Below are positions 24,201 to 33,700 of a stretch of DNA of 64,000 nucleotides, piece by piece. A program made the translations under genes and the position numbers. This DNA comes from Dryocosmus kuriphilus (taxonomy: Eukaryota > Arthropoda > Insecta > Hymenoptera > Cynipidae), in NCBI GenBank assembly GCA_038277395.1, contig CM076196.1:81285786-81349785 (forward strand), written 5' to 3'. The notes beneath the pieces are model-generated. The model did not search any database. It saw only the letters and a program-made list of their open reading frames with translations, and had not been told where the DNA came from. Positions within the stretch are counted from its first letter, which is position 1. The number at the start of each line of letters is the position of its first letter.

Positions 24201-25968
24201 AGAACTGAAAATTCCAATATATTCAAGTACAATTGCCTGGTCATAATTTATCAGGAAAAATACTAAAAATGTAGGACAAATTCAAGTATAAAGACCAGAT
24301 GACACAATTACTAATTTAAGTTTTCTAATACATGCTAGTGTACTTTTTAAATAATTGATTCAAGCAATAACTAATAACAAACATCTTTTCTCTAAAAATA
24401 ATTAGAGATATATCAGTATTATAACAAAACCAACTTTAAGGATCTTAAAATTATAAAAAATAAAGTTCCCGTGAATTATTGACAATCATCCTTCTTGTAC
24501 GATGATGAAAGGCTTCTACATAAAGAAATTGGTAAAAGATTGTTATAAGGCCTACAATATGCAATCTATTACTATTAAGATACTTAAATTAAGTTTGAAT
24601 TAACCACTAAGTCTTCTCGTCTCTTTATATAATTAAATTTTAAAGAAAACAGCTTCTAAATGTTGTAATAGTCTATGCAAAAACCAACGATAAATAAAAG
24701 AAACATTGTTTTCGCAGAAGAAGTAGTTTGCTTTCATACAAATTCAGAAATAAAATGGGTAAAAGCGACAGAAATTGACAGAGAGGAAAGTATTCATATT
24801 TGTTTTTGGAAACGGTCACAATTTCCGTTTCCGCTTTGACTGTACTGTCTCTAAAGAGTTGAAGGTGGTGCTACTCGGCTAGCCTGCAGAGTAGCGAGAA
24901 GCGCGACGTTCATTTAGCGTGTTTGTTCTTGCTCGTCCCTCGGGGGCGGACATCGATGTTGTGACTTAATTATGCGACATTCAGACTCGCTTCTCTTGCG
25001 TAAAGCATCGGTACACATGGACCAGAACCATAGAAAATGACCGTACTCGGCATAAGGGTCACCTAGGATATAGCATATATTTTGCGTGCGTCGGGCCGTG
25101 ACTAGTCTCTGAATTATTCAAGACTAACCCTTGTTTCAAAAAGGATCCGATAAGGGCACGAGGAGGACAATACGTTGAAATTTAGGGGCGCTCGAAAGGC
25201 GCCTCTAATGATAAGTATCTTGTTACGGTAAGGTTGTGACGAATTGATACTCTCTTGGCGTCCACACTCACCAAACAACGGTGATAATAGCCCAAGAGTG
25301 TCATCGCAGGTCAGAGATCGCGATACTGGGAAAAACATGGTAGCATCATTTTGGCGCCACCTAATTGCATGGGTGCTTCCATTGATAATAGAAAAGAATG
25401 GACCTTCTTCCTTTATACAACAGATTCAAAGCCTTTTATCACAGACTTTGATTGGAGTAATCCGCTGAGTATAAAAATCAACTATTTTCGGATTTACCGA
25501 CGTGATCTTCTGGATCAGATAGCATCTACTTCATCAACTTTATACAGTTCATTATATAATATTTTATATTCCTTATTAAACCTATTGTACCTATTATAAG
25601 GATGAGCAATTATCTACCTGTTCTTAGTAAAGTGTCAAGCTACAGTATTTTAAAAAACTCAAAGGAACCAGATTTCTCACTTCTCTAATGCTGAATTAAT
25701 ACCTTTTTTTGATCACATTCAGATTTACTACCCGAGGGACAATGTTTCGTTGATATAGTCATAAAGCATCATGAATATAGCTATAGTTACCAGATGCCAT
25801 GATCATGATTCTGGGTTATTACCCTTGCACGTGGTGGTCCTTCACACCGTAATGATTCTGGTTTGACCATTTAAAAAATAACGATCTACAATAATAATTT
25901 AGAAACAAGTTTGTAACATTCGTGACGTACTTCGAAAAGTCGTACTGGAACTTTTGGAGTGTTTGCGT

Positions 25969-26070
25969 CTACGCTTCATTTTTCTTTTTCACACGTTGTA
26001 AATCTCGTTCCAATTCGCGAATCTCTTCTTCTGTATGTGAAGAACGCTTAAGTTTTTTAGATTTTCCCAT
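25969..26070 (-). other. Small open frame, basic plus coiled-coil-like peptide (uncertain)
   Basis: From ATG at 26,070 a 33-codon frame reads MGKSKKLKRSSHTEEE and goes on with alternating charged residues (IRELERDLQRVKKKNEA), then TAG. A basic N-terminus followed by a heptad-like charged helix is unusual for chance translation. It could be the start of a truncated element gag-like protein or a first exon. I do not recognise it and give it low weight. Confidence 0.25.
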
Positions 26071-26830
26071 TTTAAACACTTTAAATCGATCAATAAGATT
26101 AAAAAACGATTTGCGCGTGGCTCTTATGTGTTGCGACAGCAAGCACAAAGAAACGAATGAGGTTCAGGGAGGCGAACATAGTAAGGGCGCTCCAGGGAAT
26201 TTTCGGCTTTAAAGATTGTGACAACTAGCGGAAAGTAGCGGTACTACATAGTAATCTCGAGAAACGAGGCGGGAAGTATAATTAATGAAAATAATCTTTA
26301 TAAACTGAAAGGATCCAGTGAGTTTTCTTCTTCACTATTGATCCTAGAATTGAAAGCTTTAGGATCACCGATGATCCTCAGGGAGGTTTTTCTCGTGAAG
26401 AGGTTCTCCAAAGTTACTTCCACCCAAACGACAATCATGGAGTACGTGGTCGTACTTCGGAAACGTGCGACCTAGCCTGACGCAGGTCACTATCTTGATT
26501 GCTGCTCTTCAACGGCGACTCGCTGGTAGACAGTTGCTGGATGACGAGTAGGTTTCGTTCGTTGATTTTCAAAGGTGAATAACACAACCCTTCCAACCTA
26601 GTAATTACGCTCTACAACGAAGGTCCTTATTTACCCAGCGGCTTCTGTAATAAACCCACAATTCTACAACAGAGGGAAATTTCTCGAAAAATATTATACC
26701 ATGGATTTCAGACAGTTTAATTAGACGATCACTTATAAAAGTTCTAATTTCGTAACGCCTTTTAACATTTATTAAAACTTTGTTCATTTTTTAACGAAAT
26801 TTTCACTCAACAATCTACTTCAATTCGTTG

Positions 26831-26924
26831 TGTCCAAATGACAAGGTTCTATCTCGGAGAAGGCGCTGATGAGAAAAAACCTTTCAATATGCATTCACCC
26901 AGATAGAACTTTGTCCTTTGGACA
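26831..26924. repeat. 94-bp imperfect hairpin (small MITE-like)
   Basis: TGTCCAAATGACAAGGTTCT at 26,831 pairs with its inverted form ending at 26,924. The arms are about 27 bp and the loop about 40 bp. Confidence 0.6.
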
Positions 26925-27673
26925 TTAAACTTTAACATTAAGCTTGACATTGAATTTATAGCTGAGAGACACTTTAGGTTCAAAAAGGTCGAGCTAGTAT
27001 TTTACCAAACACCGTGAATGGATTTTCATCAAGGACCGATTCATTCCCCAATTTTTCTCCCTCGAGTCGACGATAAATTAATGAATCTCCGGCACTTCTT
27101 CGCCTTAGGGTACTCAGTACTCACGGACAATTTAGTACATCCTTTATGTCCCTTCGCCTTGCCCTTTTTTCCCCGATACAAACTTTTAAATAAGGCGCTT
27201 CTGGCGAATTGACTTGCTCCTCTCGACGACGCCTCTTTGAGAACAACAGTTTCGTTCCAAACTCCTTTCTCTCTCTCACTTTCTAAATTTCTGCCAAACC
27301 GCTCCAGCTTTCTCTTTTTGTCCCTCTATTTCTCCCTTCCTTTATCACAAACACCGTATTACAAGTTCCGAGCTTCTCAGTCTATCGGCTGCATGTCATC
27401 AACGTCGTTATTGTGGTATCAATTTCCGCCGGCAATTCCAATTACTTGGCTTCCTCCTTCCTATCGCAAGCGTAAAATTGAATACAACGATTGCGGCTCC
27501 GAAGATTGAGAGTACCGTCTCCCAGGATGGAAGAAAGTAGTCGCCATTCCAAGTCTTTTTTGTAAATATCTGTGAAACTCTTTGTTAGAACTTAATTCCA
27601 CTCAATTTTTCTTATTTATTTTGGTGGTATTATATTTTAATTTTGTACATTTTTAGCTGGATTTATGGATGTA

Positions 27674-28611
27674 CGAGGTGTGATCAAAAAGTAAGGTGAA
27701 TTTTTGAATTTCGCGGGATGCGTACAGTCGACATTCGTTTTCTTTTTTTCTTATGTTGATACACTCGTCCCAAACATATGTGCACATTTTCAGCTGTATA
27801 GCATTTTTTGTTTGTTTGTGAGAGGCATAAAGGTTAGAAGTGTTTTGCGTGCTCGGCGATTTTCTGCTGTCGAAAAAAATGGATCAAAAAATTTGCATCC
27901 AATTTTGTGTAAAAAATGGAATGAAGTGCTCCAAAACACTTGAAATGTTGACAGTGACATACGGTGAGTGTACTATGAGTAAAGAAAAATGTTTATAAGT
28001 GGTACAAGCTCTTTCGGGAAGCCGAGAAAATGTTAATGACGAAGCTCGCCCTGGACGTCCCAGCACGTCAAAAACTGATGAAAACGTTAAAGAAGTGAAG
28101 AAAATAGTGTTGGCGAATCGTCGAATTACCATTAGAGAAGTTTCTGATGATGTCGGCATTTCGTTTGGCTCGTGCCAAGTAATTTTAGTGGATATTTTGG
28201 ACATGAGACGTGTGTCAGCGAAGTTTGTTCCGAAACTACGATAATGCGCCAGCTCACACGTCATTGCTTGTTCGTAATTTTTTGGCCAATAACAACACCA
28301 TAATCATGCCTCAGCCACCGTATTCACCAGATTTGGCTCCCTGCGACATTTTCCTGTTTCCAAAACTGAAAAGACCCATGAAGGGACGGAGTTTTGCGAC
28401 GACTGAGGAGATAAAGACCGCATCGCTGTAAGAGCTGAAGGCTATACCAAAAAGTGCTTATCAGAAGCGCTTTGAGGATTGGAAAAAGCGCTGGCATAAA
28501 TGTATTATATCCGAGGGGGATTAATTTGAAGGGGACAATATCAATATTGATGAATAAATAAATATTTTTTGATAAAAATAAAGAGTCACCTTACTTTTTG
28601 ATCACACCTCA
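27674..28611 (+). mobile_element. mariner transposon copy 1, internally deleted
   Basis: The inverted ends (GAGGTGTGATCAAAAAGTAA at the left, its complement at the right) are flanked by TA at 27,672-27,673 and 28,612-28,613. The 938-bp length is about 350 bp short of a full mariner, and the missing DNA is the middle of the transposase gene. The copy at 49.8 kb shares these ends and the same deletion point, so this deleted form itself spread. It can only be moved by a transposase supplied elsewhere. Confidence 0.93.
27879..28524 (+). pseudogene. mariner transposase remnant (D34D), middle deleted
   Basis: From ATG at 27,879 the N-terminal helix-turn-helix region can be read (KICIQFCVKNGMKCSKTLEM, then GRPSTSKTDENV and RITIREVSDDVGISFG), with a frameshift near 27,985. 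At about 28,235 it jumps from RRVSAKFVPK straight to DNAPAHTS, so the first catalytic aspartate and about 120 residues are missing. The last part keeps the second aspartate (DNAPAHTS) and the third (SPDLAPCD), 34 residues apart, as in mariner D,D34D enzymes. A stop at 28,431 and TAA at 28,522 in place of TAC further truncate it. It is not functional. Confidence 0.92.
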
Positions 28612-28613
28612 TA

Positions 28614-29209
28614 TAATAATTTATAAAATCAACGAAAATAAACCAATTTATTAATTGCTGCGAATTTTGAAGAAAAAATCCAAGCGTACTTTAGAAACAA
28701 ATAATTCAGATTAAAATTATTTATTATTTAGGAAGCATACGGATATTGTTTTTCTAAGCAAATTTTTTTGTAAATAATCTTAATTTGAACAAAAACCAAC
28801 CAAACTGAATTGTAAAGAGTCTTTCAAGGTATAAAGTGTGCCTCTTATCATTATGATTTAATAGGAACTGAAACTTTTTTTTCAAAGAAAGGAAAAATAC
28901 AAAAATACAAATAACTATTTTTAAATAAACAAGTTTAATCCGAACTATATGTTTCTAAAGTAAAACTGAGTATCTTTTTCATAATTAGTTATAATTAACA
29001 ACCAGTATATTTTTTTCGATTTTATAAATTATTTTTAAAGTTGATCAACCTTGAAGTGGAATGTCACGCTTACTCTGAACAAACTTTCACTTAAAAGAGC
29101 AGGATAAAGTTTGTACGCTAGAGATTATGTTTTGAGGATGCCCCTTCAGTATTTTTAACGAATATGAACAAATTCGTTAGCCCCACTTTTAAAATAACTC
29201 GATATTTGT
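28614..29209. other. Unclassified AT-rich DNA
   Basis: No gene or repeat structure is seen between the mariner and the PLE pair. Confidence 0.4.
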
Positions 29210-29253
29210 TAGAAAGAAGATATCAACACATCCAGACAAAAAATTTAATGTTT

Positions 29254-29301
29254 AAAGTAACGTTTTACCACTCAGCTGAGAGACCTCATCAGACAGTAAA
29301 T
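29254..29301 (-). ncRNA. Degraded hammerhead-like motif (family B, minus copy)
   Basis: The minus strand reads CTGATGAG, a hairpin with AGCT loop, then TAAAACGTT. The catalytic GAAA has become AAAA, so cleavage is not expected. The plus copy at 33,433 keeps GAAA. Confidence 0.55.
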
Positions 29302-29919
29302 AAGTTAAAATCTAAAGAAAATACAAATTCACCTTGGAAGTAAGAATATACATCAGAAATCAGAAGTAAAAAGATTGTACAGGTAAAACTTACCAAAAAT
29401 ACGTTGAGTTTAAATTTTTTGGAGTCATGTTGTCAGAGAAGTTTTCGAACAGATTTTGTAATTTTTTGTATGAGAGTAAAAAGGTAAAGAAGGTAAAAAA
29501 TCCCAATAATGTCATTACTCAAATGTATCTAAAAAATGATAAAACCGGAGAAGAATAGGTAAGAATTTAGAAAGTTTGAAAAAAATTTTTATTCTAGGTC
29601 AGGATAGTTTTAAGTAAGTAAGAATTAAGATAGTTACCTTGTAAGAGAAAAAATGGATGGTAATAAAATCAAGAGGCCCATAATGGCCAATTTGAATTAG
29701 TTTAAATAAGCATTGTGAAAAATAATAAAACTTTAAAATGTGAAAGTTGGAAATGAGTTCTCTGAGTACATTGCCATGATAAGGTGGTTTGAGTACTGAC
29801 AATATGGAGTAGATTCATAAAGTTTAAAGGTTATAAGTGGGAGAAAAAGCGGCAAATTTGAAAAAGATATGATAAGGAAACAAAATATGGAATTTAGAAA
29901 TTTGGACAAAAATAAAAAA

Positions 29920-30468
29920 TTTAAGGTATTTAATATTGAGTTATATGCAGAATTGTAAATTTGAAGGTCGGTAATTTTATTTAAAGCACTATTACCCCTC
30001 CTCTTTATATAAATCATTTCAAAAAAACAAACGTTTATAAAAATTTTGTTCTTTATGTAGGATCTTTATGTCATCCCACTTCATAAAAGAGGAATCACCG
30101 CTGTGATCTGCATGAATATGTTTTGCTATTTCTTTTCTATTTTTAATGAAATGTTGGACATTTCTCAGATGTTCGTTTCTTCTAGTATCCAAAGATCTTT
30201 TGGTTTGGCCAATGTATGATAGACCACAAGAACAGTTGAGTTCATAAACAACATTACATTGATCAAGTTTATTTATGGTATCTTTTCCTAGTTTAATGAA
30301 AACATCAAATTTTGAATCTATTTTAAAAATAGTATTTATATTGAAATCAGAAAAAAGTCTACGAATGGGATATGAGATGTCAGGATAAAAATTGAAAGAC
30401 ACATAAGTTTTATCAGTTATTATGTTGTTAGTATTAATAAGGTTTTGATTTGGAGTGGAATTATTCAT
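29920..30468 (-). pseudogene. PLE GIY-YIG endonuclease (family B, minus copy)
   Basis: The frame 30468-30019 carries YELNCSCGLSYIGQTKRSL, the cysteine pair and YIG core of the GIY-YIG nuclease, followed by TRRNEHLRN. It stops after KRLFF because of one extra T relative to the plus copy. The remaining helix (MIYIKRRGNSALNKITDL) continues in the next frame from 30,017. The nuclease would nick target DNA for integration, but this copy is frameshifted at its C-terminal part. Confidence 0.9.
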
Positions 30469-30534
30469 ATTAATTTGGAAGAGTCTATTTTTAATATGTT
30501 TTTCGATGAAATCATTAGGATAGCTGCTATATTT

Positions 30535-31805
30535 TTAAATTTGCTTAACAACCAAAATGTTATTTTTATGGAAGGATTTATCAGAGAGTAAAATAGCTGA
30601 ATCTATTAAATTTTTTATAATACCAATTTTTTGATGAAAGGGATGGTTCGAAAAGAAATTGAGTAGTCTACCAGAATATGTGTCTTTTCTATACCAGTTT
30701 GTGATAATATTGTTAGCGTCGTCTCTAATAATTTTTAAGTTTAGAAAATTAATTGAATTGTAGATTTCGATTTCATGTGTAAATTGTAATCTATCATGAT
30801 AACTATTGAAAAATTGAATAGTTTGTTGGATCTTATTCTTAGGGATAATGAGAAAGGTGTCGTCAACGTATCTAATAAAAGTGTGTAGTTTAAAATCAAT
30901 TTTTTTGAAAATATCAATCTCTAAATCCTGTAAAACTATTTCAGCTAATATTCCTGAAATCGGAGAACCCATTGGGGTGCCGAATTTCTGACTGTAAAAT
31001 TTATTATTAAATTGAAAAAAGGTCGAATTGATTAAGAAGGTTATGCTATTTTGAAATTCAATTAGTGGTATATTAGTAAATTTTTTTAATATGTGGCCAT
31101 CTTTTTTCGATGCCATCTAGAACTAGGTTTAGTGGAATGTTAGTAAACAAAGAGGCAACGTCTAATGATAAGAAGATGTGGTTATTTGGAAATTTGATTT
31201 TTGTGATAGTATCATGGAATGAAATGGAATTTTTTACAAAAGAATTTAATTTCGGAATTGAGTCAGTTAAGATTTGGTTTAAAGTTTTTGCAGGAAAATA
31301 AGTAGGAGAATTTATGTAGGAAACAACAGGCCTAAGAGGAAAATTTTCTTTGTGTACTTTCGGAAGACCGTATATCCGAGCGATGTTAGTATTAGAAGTT
31401 GAAATTGTGTTTTTCTTTATATTTTTACCTAAATATCCTTTTATATTCCAATTATTTAAAAGTTTGTGAGTTGAATTTTGTAGTTTTTTTAAAGGATTTG
31501 AATTAATTACAGTATAAGTATTAGGATCATTTAATATTGTTTCAATTTTAGAATAGTAAGATGATTTATCAAGAAGAACAGTAATATTGCCTTTGTCGGC
31601 ACGTGTGACCAAAATGTCATTATTGTGTGTTAAAAAATTTTTTTGTAATTTTGATATTTTTTACTATTTCCTTATCAATCATAGATATTCTCTTAGGTTT
31701 TTTTATGTAGTTTGATGTTAGAGAGAGGACTTTGTTTCTAAGTTCATCTCTAAATTCCAAAGGAATTTTATCCAGATTCACTTCAAAATCTTTTAAAATT
31801 TCCAA
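30535..31805 (-). pseudogene. PLE reverse transcriptase, broken (family B, minus copy)
   Basis: The RT reads in three minus-strand frames. 31805-31620 holds LDKIPLEFRDELRNKVLSL. 31612-31073 holds VTRADKGNITVLLDK, then YGLPKVHK and the motif-A aspartate in FLSLDVASLFTNIPL. 31116-30535 holds motif B FGTPMGSPISG, the catalytic YVDDTF and NSINFLNLKI. The breaks are single-base changes in A/T runs (near 31,615 and 31,090). The last frame ends VVKQI-stop, where the copy at 47.4 kb reads on; the plus copy carries the same stop. All catalytic motifs are present but split. Confidence 0.93.
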
Positions 31806-31818
31806 AATCTGTTCTTTC

Positions 31819-32215
31819 AGGATTTAGAGTTTGATATTTTCAAAAAAATTGGTTTTTTAAAATACACACTTTTCTCAGATACGTTGACGACACCTTTCTC
31901 ATTATCCCTAAGAATAAGGTTCAACAAACTATTCAATTTTTCAATAGTTATCATGACAGATTACAATTTACACATGAAATCGAAATCGACAATTCAATTA
32001 ATTTTCTAAACTTAAAAATTATTAGAGACGACGTTAACAATATTATCACGAGCTGGTATAGAAAAGACACATATTCTGGTAGACTACTCAATTTCTTTTC
32101 GAACCATCCCATTCATCAAAAAATTGGTATTATAAAAAATTTAATAGATTCAGCTATTTTACTCTCTGATAAATCCTTCCATAAAAATAACATTTTGGTT
32201 GTTAAGCAAATTTAA
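31819..32215 (+). pseudogene. PLE reverse transcriptase C-terminal part (family B, plus copy)
   Basis: The frame opens at the truncation point and reads motif C RYVDDTFLIIPKNK (catalytic aspartate pair), then the thumb-side motif NSINFLNLKI and NWYRKDTYSGRLLNF, up to VVKQI and TAA. Motifs A and B are absent. The TAA is also found in the minus copy at 30,535 but not in the copy at 47.4 kb, so the inverted copies share a private mutation. Confidence 0.88.
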
Positions 32216-32281
32216 AAATATAGCAGCTATCCTAATGATTTCATCGAAAAACATATTAAAAATAGACTCTTCCAAATTAAT

Positions 32282-32818
32282 ATGAATCATTCCACTCCAA
32301 ATCAAAACCTTATTAATACTAACAACATAATAACTGATAAAACTTATGTGTCTTTCAATTTTTATCCTGACATCTCATATCCCATTCGTAGACTTTTTTC
32401 TGATTTCAATATAAATACTATTTTTAAAATAGATTCAAAATTTGATGTTTTCATTAAACTAGGAAAAGATCCCATAAATAAACTTGATCAATGTAATGTT
32501 GTTTATGAACTCAACTGTTCTTGTGGTCTATCATACATTGGCCAAACCAAAAGATCTTTGGATACTAGAAGAAACGAACATCTGAGAAATGTCCGACATT
32601 GCATTAAAAATAGAAAAGAAATAGCAAAACATATTCATGCAGATCACAACGGTGATTCCTCTTTTATGAAATGGGATGACATAAAGATCCTACATAAAGA
32701 ACAAAATTTTTATAAACGTTTGTTTTTTGAAATGATTTATATAAAGAGGAGGGGTAATAGTGCTTTAAATAAAATTACCGACCTTCAATTTTACAATTCT
32801 GCATATAACTCAATATGA
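32282..32818 (+). CDS. PLE GIY-YIG endonuclease domain, intact frame (family B, plus copy)
   Basis: This 178-codon open frame covers the PLE linker (FNFYPDISYPIRRLFSDF, residues 26-42) and a complete GIY-YIG domain. The linker cysteines are C71, C79 and C81. The YIG core is residues 85-87 (SYIGQTKRSL). Basic and histidine residues follow (RRNEH, 96-100), with HIHADHNGDSS (118-127). E150 in RLFFEMIYIK is the likely catalytic glutamate, and asparagines lie after it. Known PLEs use this domain to nick DNA during insertion. The frame is the continuation of the RT frame after a stop, so it is probably not a separate gene. It is the best preserved GIY-YIG in the window. Confidence 0.85.
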   Translation: MNHSTPNQNLINTNNIITDKTYVSFNFYPDISYPIRRLFSDFNINTIFKIDSKFDVFIKLGKDPINKLDQCNVVYELNCSCGLSYIGQTKRSLDTRRNEHLRNVRHCIKNRKEIAKHIHADHNGDSSFMKWDDIKILHKEQNFYKRLFFEMIYIKRRGNSALNKITDLQFYNSAYNSI

Positions 32819-33432
32819 AATACCTTAAATTTTTTATTTTTGTCCAAATTTCTAAATTCCATATTTTGTTTCCTTATCATATCTTTTTCAAATTTGCCGC
32901 TTTTTCTCCCACTTATAACCTTTAAACTTTATGAATCTACTCCATATTGTCAGTACTCAAACCACCTTATCATGGCAATGTACTCAGAGAACTCATTTCC
33001 AGCTTTCACATTTTAAAGTTTTATTATTTTTCACAATGCTTATTTAAACTAATTCAAATTGGCCATTATGGGCCTCTTGATTTTATTACCATCCATTTTT
33101 TCTCTTACAAGGTAACTATCTTAATTCTTACTCACTTAAAACTATCCTGACCTAGAATAAATTTTTTTCAAACTTTCTAAATTCTTACCTATTCTTCTCC
33201 GGTTTTATAATTTTTTAGATACATTTGAGTAATGGCATTATTGGAATTTTTTTATTTTTTTATACAAAAAATTACAAAATCTGTTCGAAAACTTCTCTGA
33301 CAACATGACTCCAAAAAATTTAAACTCAACGTATTTTTGGTAAGTTTTACCTGTACAATCTTTTTACTTCTGATTTCTGATGTATATTCTTACTTCTAAG
33401 GTGAATTTGTATTTTGTTTAGATTTTAACTTA

Positions 33433-33482
33433 TTTACTGTCTGATGAGGTCTCTCAGCTGAGTGGCGAAACGTTACTTTAAA
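33433..33482 (+). ncRNA. Hammerhead-ribozyme-like motif in PLE tail (family B)
   Basis: CTGATGA (33,441-33,447) is followed by one G, a hairpin (33,449-33,466: GTCTCTC, loop AGCT, GAGTGGC, one mismatch), GAAA (33,467-33,470) and CGTT. Stem I pairs 33,439-33,440 with 33,475-33,476 and, after a 2x2 internal loop, 33,433-33,436 with 33,479-33,482. Hammerheads are known in PLE terminal repeats. The unpaired G before stem II is not canonical. Stem III would be only A-CG-U, so a dimeric form is likely. Activity is inferred, not seen. Confidence 0.6.
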
Positions 33483-33700
33483 CATTAAATTTTTTGTCTG
33501 GATGTGTTGATATCTTCTTTCTACTATTTTTATCCCCGGACGTTAAATCGATAATGAGGACTCAAAATCTCTCCTCGATCACATTCGATATATGTTGTTT
33601 TTTTCTATCAATTTTTGTAATTTTTTTTTTTTAAGGAACAAATGATAAGTAAAGTTTTCTCTGCTAAAAACCTTTAATTTGTTTCCAAAAAAGTACCTGC

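Larger units (their letters stand above)
23936..27671. other. Unclassified non-coding DNA
   Basis: No host gene is recognised. It includes a GAATTC-rich simple repeat, a small basic open frame and a 94-bp hairpin, listed separately. Moderate-GC stretches at about 24,840-25,480, 26,100-26,620 and 27,000-27,520 may be single-copy DNA. Confidence 0.45.
29210..31818 (-). mobile_element. Penelope-like element, minus copy of a head-to-head pair (family B)
   Basis: On the minus strand this runs from a 5'-truncated RT frame (31,818) through GIY-YIG (30,468) to a 3' tail ending about 29,210. The tail includes a degraded hammerhead-like motif. The plus copy starting at 31,819 is joined directly to its 5' side. 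The two share about 1.7 kb of near-identical sequence in inverted orientation (29,210-30,935 and 31,819-33,523). Compared with the copy at 46 kb, the minus copy starts at about RT codon 102 of that frame and the plus copy at about codon 399. Confidence 0.93.
31819..33595 (+). mobile_element. Penelope-like element, plus copy of the head-to-head pair (family B)
   Basis: This 5'-truncated copy starts inside the RT gene at 31,819 (the codons for QDLEIDIFKK) and continues through YVDDTF, the shared TAA stop, the GIY-YIG frame and the 3' tail. The similarity to the copy at 45.8-48.8 kb extends to about 33,595 (a block with CCCCGGACGTTAAA and TAATGAGG), about 70 bp beyond the end shared with the minus copy. 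That sets the likely true 3' end of the family. Confidence 0.92.

Noticed and set aside
31110..31301. Plus-strand open frame over the PLE RT
   Set aside because: It is the opposite strand of the minus-strand RT gene.
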